Shown: positions 42,632 through 56,300, counted from the first letter of the stretch. The stretch: 64,000 bases of DNA from Euborellia annulipes (GCA_023213315.1 JAKCPI010016871.1:1-64000), one strand, 5' to 3'. Notes: generated from the letters alone by a model not told the origin. Program-made: numbers and translations.

Positions 42632-43308
42632 TAAAGGACATTTAAGTTATCCAATTGAAAATTTATATTCAATTATTACAGTTGCAGATGATTTGTTTCT
42701 AAAGTTTCATGGAGATAATTTCAATAAAAACAATAATATATTGATATAATAACGGATTTAGCTAATTAAATTCATAGCAAAACTAAGTATAATGAAGATA
42801 TATATCTCTATAGAAATTTTAAAATATTATATAAAAGTACGGAGGTATATTAGAATACGAAAAATTAATCGGGAACTTTTTGCAAAAAATCTTTGTCATA
42901 AATCAAGTACAAAGAAAATAAAAAAATTTCTATAATACATTTTTGATATTAAGTAATTTTAATTTTATATTTAACATTAAATATCACATATATACATTAA
43001 ATGATACCTATACTATGAATATTTTTGGGTTCATTTATTTTTAGACTATCATAGTTATAAAATAATAGCTTGTACTCACTTATTTTTTACAAAATAAAAT
43101 TCACTTTTAATAAAATAAACATATTTAAAAGTGATCATATTTGTTTTGTTTTTATTTTCATAAAATCTGTTAATATAAGCAAACAAAACTGTGATTTACC
43201 CTCTACTCCGCATAGCAAACTTACTTGTCTGCCCGCCACGTGACGTCATGCGCAGAGTAGGACGAGTTTTCGCTCCGAAGTGGACATACCTTGTTTTTTT
43301 GTATCATG

Positions 43309-43985
43309 AGGTCCTCTGGCATCTGAGGCAGCCATTTGCTTTTCATTTGCAGCCTTCGAGTATATGTATATTAGGAGTATGACTTTTCGAGTTCTTTTTT
43401 TTTTTTTAATTTCCTGTATCAAGACCAGGGGGTAGGGGCGAGGGAGCGACGGCCCCGGGCGCAATAAAGATAGGGGCGCTGGCAGCGTTCAAATTTTTAC
43501 ACAAAAAAGTGTATTATTCATAATAATGATTGTAGTGAAGACAAAAAATAAAAACCTTTTCAAAAAAAAAATATTAAATTTTTTTTCTTGCTAGTTTTAT
43601 ACATTTTATACAGTTTTATCCTTTATTTTTGTATAAAACTGCAAATTCATGTATAAAAAAGTCAACTCTGGCTAGTAGTAAAAATGAAATTAAATCTAGC
43701 GCCGACGACTCCACTAACGCTCTCTATTGCTTCAGAAAAGAATTACATTTTCTACTCCCTGGCCACAGGCATTTTCCATCTCTCTCTTTCTCTCTCTCTG
43801 GGTTATTCACACAAATATTCCTGATTCTCCCTTTTTATTATCTCATTTTGTTTTTTATAATTCATAGATCAACGTTTTATTTAATTTGTCATCCATCATC
43901 GTTTTCTTAATTATTTAAAGAAGAGAAGAGAATACGTATCTAGAAATTGACTTTGAATATAAAGATTATATTTAAATTCTTAAAA
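43309..43985 (+). promoter_or_regulatory. 5' flank and leader of ankyrin gene B
   Basis: From about 43660 (agtcaactctggctagtagt) to the start codon the sequence is nearly identical in unit C (61190-61508) and, from gatcaacgttttatttaatt onward, in unit A. It holds a CT-rich stretch (ctctctctttctctctctct). A promoter is inferred from position only. Confidence 0.4.
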
Positions 43986-44024
43986 ATGGAGAAATTATTC
44001 CAATCTTTTTATAAAGAACTGAAG
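43986..44024 (+). CDS. Ankyrin gene B exon 1
   Basis: Encodes MEKLFQSFYKELK, followed by GTAAGA. The same exon starts unit C (61509-61547). Confidence 0.7.
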
Positions 44025-47000
44025 GTAAGATATAATAATAAAATAAATTTTAAAATTTAATTTTCTTTAATTCCTTTTCTTTGTTTTAATTTCAGCAAAT
44101 GATAAAAGAAGAATGTCTCAATCAGAGTCCACAAATCGTAAGTGTTTTTTGTTTAATATTTATTTAGATTCTTATTCAATTGAAATTTATTCTCTTGTTT
44201 ACTTTATTAATAGCAAACTGAATTGCAAGAAGAAATTAATAGATTAAAAGCAGAAATTGAAATGTCCAAAGAACAAGTAAGTAGAGAATTCCTTCATTTT
44301 ATAGCAAGTCGTAGCACCTGTTGCACTCGGAATTCTTTTTAGCATGGTGAAGCTAACAGAAGAATTAAATGCTGATTCGGAATAGATAATTAAAATTAAG
44401 ATAAAACCAGCGAATAAAAATAAAATATAGATATATATCCTAATAAAAATAAATAACCCCTAAACTAGGCGAGGTGCCCCAACAAAAAAATTACCGTTAA
44501 TTAGAGAATTTCCTGCTGCATGCTATCATATATAATTATTAAGCGGCTATTGATAAATAAATTATTTTGAAAATATTCTTTAAAATGTGTTTCTTATATT
44601 GTGGGTGGGGACCTGGTTTTCAAATCTCGGTCCCCACCCCTTTCTCAGAAATTCTGAAAATATATTATAACTGATCAACAATTTTTGTGTGGAGGGGCTA
44701 TGAATTTTTCTCAAATTTACATATCTTGTAGTGACTTAAAAAAATTTGGTGCTACACAGCCGGTATCTTTTTAACGTGACAACGTCTTTTGCTTGACTTC
44801 AAACTGTTATTACTTTCTATTACCTATATTGAAATATATATAGGGAGAGTATTGTTTTTTTTTTTTACTAACAAGTAAGTTAGTACTTTGTATACAAAAG
44901 GATGTGGCGTGCCAAGTAATATGATTGATAACAGGTGAAGGCTAGGCTCTTGGCAATGAGAAAAATAACTTTTTAGAGTGTTTTCTCCGAATATTTCGAA
45001 GGCATTTAATAGCACTTCTTCATCAGCGGCTGTACAAATAAAATAAATTGTCATTGACGCCTTATTGCTTGCGAGGTCTGGTTATCATGCACAGATCTGC
45101 CTCTCAGATGTTTCGCTCCAAAATTTTAACTTGTATGTGGCCATAGAGTGAGGTATAATAACATTGTTAATTTTGATTTCTATATTTAAATATGTATAAA
45201 CTCACTCTAATTATTTATTTTATTTTATTTGTACAGCCGCTGATGAAGAAGTGCTATTAAATGCCTTCGAAATATTCGGAGAAAACACTCTAAAAAGTTA
45301 TTTTTCTCATTGCCAAGAGCCCAGCCTTCACCTGTTATCAGTTAGTACTTTGTTCCCATTAACAAACTTGTTCATACATTTTCATAGTAACAATAGTTAA
45401 CACTAATCAACAATTTTTGTGTGGAGGGGCTATGAATTTTTCTCAAATTTACATATCTTAGGGCGACTTTGGCTTAAAAAAGGAGGTTTTTCGAGAAAAA
45501 AATTGATTTTGGAGTTAGTTACTCGGGATTTTTTTATTTATTCTATTAGTTTTTCTTCCTGTACAAAATGACATCATCAGGGCCGTAACTAGCTTTTTTT
45601 AGGGCCCTGTGCAAAAATTCCTTTATGGCCCCGCAAACCCCCGATGTGAAGGGGCCCGGTCAAGTGTATCAGACAAATTTAAAATATTTCTTTTTCCTAA
45701 ATCAGAGATCATGAAAAAGTTTAGTTTTATTATTATAAATTTAAAATCTATAAAAAAATTAAATATTTTAAAATAATTTTTCTTTTATTTGATGAATTAT
45801 TTAAAACTATATATTAAATAAAAGATTTATATTAAATATTATATACAATGTACAATTTCAGAGTTATTTTAAATAAAATTAGTTTATTTTATATAGACCT
45901 AAGAATTATATTTTTTTTTTAAATCTCGAATAATATTTTTGCAAAACATATTTGAAAAGAAAATTCAATTAGCAATTTCTTTTTAGGGCCCCCTAGTTCT
46001 CTGGGCCCTGTGCGGGTGCACCTGCTGCACCTGCCTAGTTTACGTCCCTGGACATCACATTTAGTCTGATCTGATTAGCTGTTTGGAATCTACATGGCTT
46101 AACCTTTCAAATTAGAATTTACCGCAGCGCGGTAAAATAAAATGAGAGGAAAAAAATAAATGGTGAAATCTTTAGCTGAAAAAGCATTCTTTCTAACCGT
46201 ATATTCCCCATAATTATACCCAGGGCCGTGTCTAGGTTATTTAGCGCCCGGGGCAAGTTAGTCCTTTAGCGCCCTTTGTATATATTTTTTACATTGTCAC
46301 AATAATGTTTCCCGTCCGGAAAAATGTTTTACCTTTTTTTAGAGACGCTAAATTTTTGCCGCCCTCGGAACCAAAATTTTTTTTCGGGTACCGCTTGCGG
46401 AACCAAAATTTTTTTTTATTTTTCCCTTTTTGCCGCCCTAGGCGGCCGCCTAGTTTGCCTAGTGGACGCGCCGCCACTGATATTAGCATTCAAAGATTCA
46501 TCTGCACTTGCGCCCCTTCAGAATTTGCGCCCTGGGCAAAGGCCCCGGTCGCCCCCCCCCCCCTAAGCACGGCCCTGATTATACCTCTTAAGACAGAGGA
46601 GTTATTCAAGCCGATAAAGTTTTTCGTGCATGCCTCCCTAACCGGCCACTATAGACACACGATTTGTAAGACGTTGTCACGTCAAAATTTTTTAAGAAAG
46701 GGCATTATACTATATTTTTTCAAAAATCTCAAAATGTTGGTGGCTGTTTTATATCTCCCGGAACGACTTCCTCTGACACCAGCATTATTTCATTCATCGT
46801 ATTCCGGTTTGTTGCTTCTCATGTAAACGAGTACACCTTATTTTTTATGATTTCTTGCATTCAGATAAAATATAAACTCTTAGCATGGTTCAGAATAGAA
46901 AAGAAGAAGCTGAGACCTTCATTTTGACCACTGTTAAAAGTACTCAGGTGTTCTAGAACCAAAGCTATGCCAGTTTTAAATTCATTAAAAATTCGTGAAA

Positions 47001-50000
47001 GCTTTTTATATCCGATTTTGAAAGCATCCTCATAATTTCTATATTTTATTTTTATTCACTGGTTTTATCTTAATTTTAATTATATATTTCGAATCAGCAT
47101 TTAATTCTGTATTTGTATGCAAATTTTCATCTCTAGACATCCACTAATTTAGGAGATATCAATTAATCTGTAAAAAATAATATTTTAACATGGCCGTTAG
47201 CTTCACCGTGCTAAAATTATTCCAATCATTTTATAAAGAACTGAGGGTAAGATATAATAATAAAATAAATTTTAAAATTTAATTTTCGTTAATTCCTTTT
47301 CTTTGTTTTAATTTCAGCAAATGATAAAAGAAGAATGTCTCAATCAGAGTCAACAAATCGTAAGTGTTTTTTGTTTAATATTTATTTAGATTCTTATTCA
47401 ATTGAAATTTATTCTCTTGTTTATTTTATTAATAGCAAACTGAATTGCAAGAAGAAATTAATAGATTAAAAGCAGAAATTGAAATGTCCAAAGAGCAAGT
47501 AAGTAGAGAATTCCTTCATTTTATAGCAAGTCGTGGCACCTGTTGCACTCGGAATTCTTTTTTCGGGTGCATCAACTCCTAGGCTACAGACACTTGCTTA
47601 AATCAAATGTCGCAACCTTTTAATTAAATATTATTTTCATTTTTCAGATGAATCAATTATTAGAAAACATTCCAAATTTGATTAAAAAGGAGTTGGCTGA
47701 TAAAAACATTCTGGTAAGCAGAATTAAATCAATCTCTCTGCCAAGTAGCCTAAATATAAACATGCTGAGACGTCCCAAAATAACGTGATAATAATATTTA
47801 ATGGCTGGAAATATATTGAGGAAGGATGTGAAAATGCAGGCAGCCAAAAATAAAAGCTCTCAATTCCCTTTGAATGTCCAGACGTTTCGGGCATAATTTA
47901 TTCGCCCATCCTTAGTGAACTATTCTAGTGGGAGAGAGTTAAGTCTGCTTTGATAATACATAGTGCTTATTTATTTATTTATTTCTGTAATAAATAAATA
48001 AATAAGCACTATGTATAATCAAAGGAGACTTAACTCTCTCCCACTAGAATAGTCCACTAAGGATGGGCGAATAAATTATGCCCGAAACGTCGGGACATTC
48101 AAAGGGAATTGAGAGCGTTCAGTCACATACACACGTACAGAAGAATTATATATATAAAGATAACACCGGAGATTGTAAGAGGATCATGTGTAATTATCAA
48201 TTGGAAGTTGACTCTTTTAATGGATAGCAGGTTCTTCAAGCACTATTTAAAAAAAAAAACAATTATTTTTCATTTTCAGGATTTTATTCATTTCATGACT
48301 GTGTCTGCACATATACCACCAGTTTCGGTCACTCAAATGACCATCATCTGTATTACAACATGAGCACTAGCTGTCCCAGGGGGGGGGGGGCAGAGAGGCT
48401 CCCCCCAGTGGCGTAACCAGGGGGGGGGGCGCGAGCCCCCCCGCCCCAGGCACATCGAGCCCTTGGCGCCCCCCGAAACCGGCATAGGCGCCCTACGGCC
48501 TCTAAAATATAGCCCAGCGTATGTGATTTTATCATATTCTTTTCATCGATTGTCTTAAAAAATTGATTGTTTTCTTTTAAATTTATATTACAACTTGAAT
48601 TCTACTATTTTAAATGAATTTATTTCCAAAAATAATAAATAACGTATATAGAGGCTTTATAATTAAAATTTTTTTTATTTTGCAATATATAAGCCTTAAT
48701 TTGATGTTTTAAGGCTGTGGAGATTTACTCAGGATTCGTATAAGCCTTAATATTTAATTTTTTGAAATTCAAAACTTTTTTAAGCATGAAGGAATTGAGC
48801 TATGAGACTGAAATGTTATATTTAAGTTAAACACCCCCCGGGACCGTGAAAATAAGCTTTTAATCAAAATCGGCCAAAAAGTACTATTATTTTACTGATG
48901 GAGTTTTTCAGTTTTTTTCGATTTTCTCAAAATGAAAGGGCTTTTACCATTCTTCAGGCCCGCCCGAGCCCGCCCGGAATTTTTTCAAACCAGCCCATTC
49001 CCGCCCGAGATTTAGTGAATGAATGAACGAATGTCTAGCAATTTTTAAATAAAATCTCATTTGCATGCCCGCCCGTCCGCCCGAACCCGTTTATTTAGAT
49101 TTGCTACCCGCCCGTACCCGCCCGTAATTTTTTCATGGCCTCCAAAGCTCGCCAGGCTCGGTCCGCGGGCCGGGTATGTAACGGGCCTACGGGCCAACCC
49201 GTACCCGTGCAGGGCTCTAATCGGGGATTCGGATCCCAGGCAGTCCGATGATTTTATTTAAGCCATTTGGATACTAAATGTCAAAGTCAAAGTCTTATAT
49301 GGCCTAAGTTGCCGAAAAGACTGTGTGCATGTGTGTGTAAGTGTGAGTGTGAATGGGAAAAAAATGGGGAATGACTTCCCCGAGACTTTCTCGTATGTTC
49401 TTTTGGAATTACGTCTGGGTGTGTGTGTGTGAACACGATTGCTTAAAAACCAAAGCAGCTAGATAGATGAAATTTGGTATATGCTCCTTACACTAAAATT
49501 GTAGATTTCTATCAAGTTTTGGAGTAAATACGTCACTTGGAAGTAGTACTTTACTTAAAAAGTTTTTTCAAAAATTTTGAAATTTTCAATTTCTTTGTTA
49601 TATTATAATAAAATACTAAATTTTAAAAAGTTTTTATTCTTTGATATTTTTCCGAAAACTGAATAGTTTTTGAAATAATCACAGAAGAAAACGACATTTT
49701 TCGTAAAAGCAAAGAAAAATCAAAACAAAATCATACAGGTGTCATTAAAAAACATGTAAATATAAACAAATTCATTTGTTTCACGAATTCGCTGAGGAAA
49801 TTACAGGATGCAAGAAATTTGCCCGCCTAAGGCGGGCAATTGCTCGCCGAAGGCGAGCAAGGGGTCCAGGGGGCTCCGCCCCCTGGAAACTCGGCGCCCT
49901 AGTTGAGCTTCGCCCCCCCCCCGCCCTCAAAGGCTGGTTACGCCGCTGGCTCCCCCCCCCTTTGCACAGACAAAAATTCAAAAAATTTTTTTAATATTTT

Positions 50001-53000
50001 AAAACTAAACAAAAAAATTATAAATTTTTCACGTCTCAGGATAGCTAAAAACGCAAATTCCAATGCCTAATTTTCAAAAAATTTTCCATCCCCCCTAGAT
50101 ACCCTGAGGTCGTCTGTCCGGATCTGTCCTCAATAAATCATGGTAATCTAACACTAGGTATGAATATTATTCATGATATTTCAGTATAGTTGGTCATTTG
50201 TTTTTACAAATGATCAATTTTTGACTTTGTCATGTTTTCTTGTAAGCCAAAGATATATATACTTTTTTTAGCTCAAATATTTCTTATATATACCTGGTAC
50301 TTATACTCTACACTGTATAGCGGCAGTGGCGTAATGTACATCGCCCAAACCCCGCGATGCTGGGAGGCACATATCCGGCGGACTAAAAAACTGGATCTTG
50401 ACGTAGTTATCATGTATATTCTCATTTTGGGGTTTTTTTTTTTTATTTAAACACTCACACTTTTTTCTCATTCACTCTCACATTCACACAGTCTTTTCGG
50501 CAACTTAGGCCATTTAAGACTTTTACGATAACCGTTATTTCATAATATATATTTATTTGGGGTCCAGGCTTTCTCATTTAAGCCATTTGGTATCCAAATG
50601 GCTTAAATAAAATCATCGGACTGCCTGGGAGCCCTTGACAATTTGTCGAATACCTCTTTCATAAAAATCAGCTCTTGACTTAATTGTCAAGTAAAAAAAT
50701 GACATTTTTGTAAAATTGTCATGATAATTTGTCACTTTTTGGTTTCATAAAATTTCTAGGCTGACAGTTGAATTTTGACAATTTGTCACGAATAATTTGT
50801 CACTTTTTGTTTTTGAAAAGAGAATTGTCGGGACAATTTTTTTTTGTGTGACAATTGTAGAAAAATTCTGACAGGCATTAAAAGCTGTGTCGTTTAGGCC
50901 TAACCTAGAATATATTCACATTTGTTTACATCGAATTGATTAAAAGGAAATATTAAAAAAAATAATTTAATTTGCAACAATGCTTTGTTAATTTGGTAAT
51001 ATAATATTTAATTAAAATATTTTAAATTAAATAAATGAAAATGAGCCTGAATTAAATATGATGTCGATTATTTTTTTTTATGATAGGTAACATTTTCGAT
51101 TTTTTCTCTATCCATTCTTTTTATTAGCCAAAAATAGATGTGGCAAAGATAATTTGATTCATATTTATATAAAAATAACGAAAATTTAGAAGAAATATGA
51201 AGGTGATATTAACCTATATATATTTTATTTATTCAAAAACTAGGCCTATATTTAAAATAAATATTAAAGCAACTTAAGGAACTTAAAGAATTCTCGGTTG
51301 GAGATTCGAATATAATTTAAAACAACTTGCTGAATTTGCCGGGTTCTGATCGGTTACGATTCAGCCTGTTTAAAAAAAAAAAAAATTTAATACAACTAGG
51401 GAACTTTCTCGGCTTCGGCTCGGTTAGTTTCGGTCCAAAACCGTTCAGTTCGAAGCGATTGGATATTATGTGTTCATTAAAGCTTTTGTGGTTTGAAATA
51501 TTATTGGGGGAATTTTTCATTATAGACCACATTTTTGTATTAAATATTTATTAGTAATTATATATTTTTAATAAATATTTATATTTAATACAAAAATGTG
51601 GTCTATGATTTAAAAATTCCCCTATTAATACGATTGGATATTACTTAAGAAATAAAAATGAACAGCCGAAGGTTGGGTAGAAGGAAGTAAAAAAGTGACA
51701 AATTTGTTTTAACCGACAATTTTTTTATGAAACCTGTTGACAATCTTTGTAATTGAACTGCTTTTCAGCAGTTGACAATAAAAAAATCTGGTGTGACTGG
51801 CGCACTGCACACAACTTTCTCTTACCTTCGGTAATCGAAAGTTGTGTACTGTGCTTGTCACACCAGATTTTTCGTGTCGAAATATATTTAGTTCCCGACA
51901 GTACGAAACATATGAATTCAGATGTAAAATTTATAAGTATGGGAAAATATTTATATTTTGTTACCATGGCAACCATTTCTCCTATCTTCCCTATGAAATA
52001 CAAGAGTAAAGTGGTCTTCAGAAGATTTCAATTGCAAAATGAGAATATACATTTTAAAGAGCATCTAAAAAATAATTGATTTTTGAATTTAAAAAAAAAT
52101 CGTTGGAGCAAATTTTGAGAAAATCGAAAAAAACTGAAAAAGTACATCAGTAAAGTACTAGTACTCTTTGGCCGATTTTGATTAAAAGCTTATTTTTCCG
52201 GTCCCGGGGGGTGTTTAACTTAAATATAAAATTTCAACCTCATAGCTCAATTCCTTCATGCTTAAAATTGAACACACACCCCACACACACACACACACAC
52301 ACAGACAGACCATGTCGCGAAAACCACTTTTTTGGATTCAGGGGACCTCAAAACGTGAAGATCCATCAAAATCTCGACATCGAATTTTTGACATGAATCC
52401 AATACTTTCTCTCTATATATATATTACATATATACATAGGTAAGAGAAAGTAAAAATTATCATAGTGTAAGCTTGACAATTTATGTCCATTTTTGACAAT
52501 TGTCGCATTGTCAATCTTTATGAAATAGGTCCCAGGCAGTCCGATGATTTTATTTAAGCCAATTGGATACCAAATGGCTTAAATAAGAATGCCTGGACCT
52601 CCAATATATGTATATTACTCAATAACGGATATCGTAAATGTCTTAAATGGCCTGAGTTGCCGAAAAGACAGGGTGAATGTGTGAGTGAGTGAGTGTGAGT
52701 GTGAATGAGAAAAAGTGTGAGTGTTTTTATCTTAAAAAAAAAAAAAAAAAAAAAAAAATTAATGAAAACAAATACTCAAACAGGCACTGCATTGGAATAT
52801 TGGAATATTGGATCTCACCACAATAGCTCCCAGGCAACTCAACGAAGAGTGAAGAGAGGGAGTCCCTGTGGAATGGACGTAATAATAATTATAATGAACT
52901 ATTAAATATCTTCTATTTAAAGAGCCTCCTTGAAAGAAGGGAGGATGTACTTATTAAGAATATTGAGGATCTTCTGGGAAATCTTTGGGACTGTTTCGAT

Positions 53001-53315
53001 TTGCTTGCCAAGGTGGGCTTCAGAGTCCCGGCGTTTTCCCCATTAGGAAAATCTCCTATATTTATGTTGTGCTCTGAATATGCCAGAAGAGAGTCCACCC
53101 TCCTTCTCATTTGAAAATGTAAATATTAAAATACTCTGTATTCCTAATCTCTCTGTAATTGGAGTTAACAACCTCTGTTAGGAGATTGAATTTCATTAAA
53201 TTAAATTAAATTAAAGAAGGTTCCCTCTCAGTGATGCATTCTTCGAAAGGAGTGGGTTACACGCCGGAGCTGAGGGAGTCTCTCCTCAACTAGGACATCC
53301 TCCATAGCATAGAAG

Positions 53316-53363
<48 letters not shown>

Positions 53364-56300
53364 ATTCATCACATTTTTTCTCATTCACACTCACACTCAC
53401 ACACACATTCACACAGTCTTTTCGGCAACTTAGGCCATTTAAGACTTTAGACGATAACCGTTGTGATTGATATATAAATTGTGGGTTCAGGCATTTCTAT
53501 TTAAGCCATCTGGTATCCAAATGGCTTAAATAAAATCATCGGACGCCTGGGTCCGAACCCGCGACGTTTGGTATAGGAGGGAGGCGCTCTACCTACTACG
53601 CCAAACTCGGGGGCATATAAGAGGTTGGATGTAAGGAGCCGGTTGGAACCAGAAATAAGGATTAGTTCACTAGCTAAAAACGAACGAAGGATTAGGAGGT
53701 TGAGATAGTAAATGATGTAACTTCGCGGGGTGCCGGTAGATGGCTTGAGCCAGAAGCCGGTTGGGTTTGAGGTGTGTGTCTTCGTGCACGGAAGCACCTC
53801 GGGTAAATAAACGGGGATCCCGTTAGGAATGTCAAATAATAATGTTGTAATGCAGATGATGGTCATTTGAGTGAACCGAAACTGGTGGTATATGTGCACA
53901 CACAGTCATGAAATGAATAAAATCCTGAAAATGAAAAATAATTGTTTTTTAATAAAATATTGCTTGAAGAACCTGCTATCCATTAAAAGAGTGAATAAGG
54001 GTGGTAGATTCGGAGGCTGAATCGATTTTCGATTCGGTACTCTAGGATTTCTATCCTAGGTTCTCGATCTCGAGGATCCAGTGCTAACTTGGAAGGGGAG
54101 GGGGGGTGCAAAAATCTAAAAAATTTTGGACTTATTTCGGTTAGTTTCTTAAATTTAGTAATCTGAACATATTTTGTTCCACAATAGTCCTATGCAATGT
54201 TGTTGAGCATTAAATTTGCTAACATTTGGTACATAAACCAAATTTGTAGACCCTATATTAATCAGGGTTCGGCCGGTCAAAATATGCTCAGATTACAAAA
54301 TTTAAGAAAATTGGTCCAAAATTTTTGAGGTTTTTGCACCGCTCTCCCCTTCCAAGTTAGCACAGGGCCCTCGAGATCGAAGACTTGGAATAGACATCCT
54401 ACCATCCTAGACACCCCCAAATAACCTGTGACAATTTCATAAACTTCGGAATACTTTCCAAGTAAAAAGTTAATTCGACTGGGCTAATCCCTCAATGTAT
54501 ATTTTTGAATTGACCTGAACTTTAAAGGACGGTAGCGACCCCTAAAATCATGCTTAAAAACTTCGCAAAAAAAGGTAGTGTTTTTTAAAATAAAAAAAAA
54601 ATAATAATAACTTGTAAGTTTTAACAAACCCAGAGAACCAAACATAACCGCAGATCTCTTGTTCTTTCTTTTTCTCTGAGCCCTTATTGAAAATCTAATT
54701 TCTTTTTCATTTTCTTTTTTTAGACTCCTCTTCCAGTTTCCCAAGAGACTCCAAAAACAAATTTCGAAGTAACCTACTGCAACATTTGGGAAGCTGCATC
54801 AAATGGCTCTCTCGAAGAAATTAAAAAGATGATAAAAGAAGAACCGACATTGATAAACAAGGAATCCGATCAGTTTAATTATAAATCGCCTCTGCATTTA
54901 GCCTCAGAGAATGGACATCTCTCGATTGTTGAATTCCTCATTGACAATGGCTCGTTAGTTGACAGGGAATGTTCCCAGGGTTTGAATACTCCTCTTTATG
55001 ATGCTGCCCTGAATGGAGAATTAGAAGTTGTTAAATTTCTAGTTGCAAAAGGGGCGAAAGTTGATAGGAAATGCTCCAAGGATTCATCAACGCCTCTTCA
55101 TGCAGCTGCAATGAATGGACATCGAGCTGTCGTGGAATTCTTAATAAATAATATGATAGCGAAAATCGATTTAATAAATAATGTAAATAAAACACCCTTG
55201 GATTTAGCGATCGAGAATGATCGATTGAATATTGTTGAATTTTATTTTCTTTTTTCCTCTAAAGTAAATTCCAATGAGATCTTGCTGAAGGCATGCAAAT
55301 ATCCCCATTTGGACATTGTTAAGTTCTTATTGGCCAATGGAGCTGATGTCAATTGTAAGGGTAACGACAACTTCACTCCTCTTCATTCGGCTTCTAGCAA
55401 TGGCCATTTGGAAGTTGTTAAGTTCTTATTGGCCAATGGAGCTGATGTTAATTGTAAGGGTAACGACAACTTCACTCCTCTTCATCGGGCTGCTATCAAT
55501 GGCCATTTGGAAGTTGTTAAGTTCTTATTGGCCAATGGAGCTGATGTCAATTGTAAGGGTAAGGACAACTTCACTCCTCTTCATAGGGCTGCTATCAATG
55601 GCCATTTGGAAGTTGTTAAGTTCTTATTGGCCAATGGAGCTGATGTCAATTGTAAGGGTAACGACAACTTCACTCCTCTTCATGGGGCTGCTATCAATGG
55701 CCATTTGGAAGTTGTTAAGTTCTTATTGGCCAATGGAGCTGATGTCAATTGTAAGGGTAACGACAACTTCACTCCTCTTCATCGGGCTGCTAGCAATGGC
55801 CATTTGGAAGTTGTTAAGTTCTTATTGGCCAATGGAGCTGATGTCAATTGTAAGGATAACGACAACTACACTCCTCTTCATACGGCTTCTATCAATGGCC
55901 ATTTGGAAGTTGTTAAGTTCTTATTGGCCAATGGAGCTGATGTCAATTGTAAGGGTAACGACAACTTCACTCCTCTTCATAGGGCTGCTGACAATGGCCA
56001 TTTGGAAGTTGTTAAGTTCTTATTGGCCAATGGAGCTGATGTTAATTGTAAGGATAACGACAACTTCACTCCTCTTCATTCGGGCTTCTATCAATGGCCA
56101 TTTGGAAGTTGTTAAGTTCTTATTGGCCAATGGAGCTGATGTTAATTGTAAGGATAACGACAACTTCACTCCTCTTCATTGGGCTTCTATCAATGGCCAT
56201 TTGGAAGTTGTTAAGTTCTTATTGGCCAATGGAGCTGATGTTAATTGTAAGGGTAACGACAACTTCACTCCTCTTCATTGGGCTGCTATCAATGGCCATT

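Larger units (their letters stand above)
41715..43308 (+). mobile_element. P-superfamily transposon derivative with THAP exon, 1594 bp
   Basis: The ends CATGATACAAGAAAACAAGG and, inverted, CATGATACAAAAAAACAAGG resemble the Drosophila P element end (CATGATGAAATAAC...). AGGTCCTCT lies on both sides (41706-41714, 43309-43317); P elements usually give 8 bp. Subterminal inverted repeats TGACGTCACGTGGCRGGCAG lie about 65-90 bp in. Unit B has the empty site at about 59386. It carries a THAP exon but no visible catalytic domain, so it is a deletion derivative. Confidence 0.8.
44892..45340. mobile_element. Head-to-head palindromic hammerhead retroelement, 449 bp, recent
   Basis: A 13-bp duplication GTTAGTACTTTGT lies at 44879-44891 and 45341-45353. 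The empty site is seen in unit C near 62402-62425. Inverted arms (ggtgaaggctaggctcttgg; ccaagagcccagccttcacc) surround a unique centre (about 45060-45200). Confidence 0.75.
44768..46687. mobile_element. Element with TTAACGTGACAACGTC ends, copy 2
   Basis: Ends tttttaacgtgacaacgtct and the inverted agacgttgtcacgtcaaaa. It is enlarged by three nested insertions relative to the copy at 62292-63333. Confidence 0.6.
44338..47214. mobile_element. Composite element with TTAGCACGGTGAAGC ends at the exon-duplication junction
   Basis: The left end ttagcatggtgaagctaaca and the inverted right end gttagcttcaccgtgctaa, with further inverted similarity (gaattaaatgctgattcg; cgaatcagcatttaattc near 47093). 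It contains the TTAACGTGACAACGTC element, a hammerhead element and hAT-type MITEs. Confidence 0.55.
48406..49948. mobile_element. hAT-type element, 1543 bp, TSD GCTCCCCC
   Basis: The ends CAGTGGCGTAACCAGG and the inverted GCTGGTTACGCCGCTG are flanked by GCTCCCCC at 48398-48405 and 49949-49956. Nested: a Helentron-like fragment (48776-48935), a CCCGCCCG-rich repeat (48955-49210), a SINE (49212-49372) and a second Helentron-like family (49380-49700). No transposase. Confidence 0.75.
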
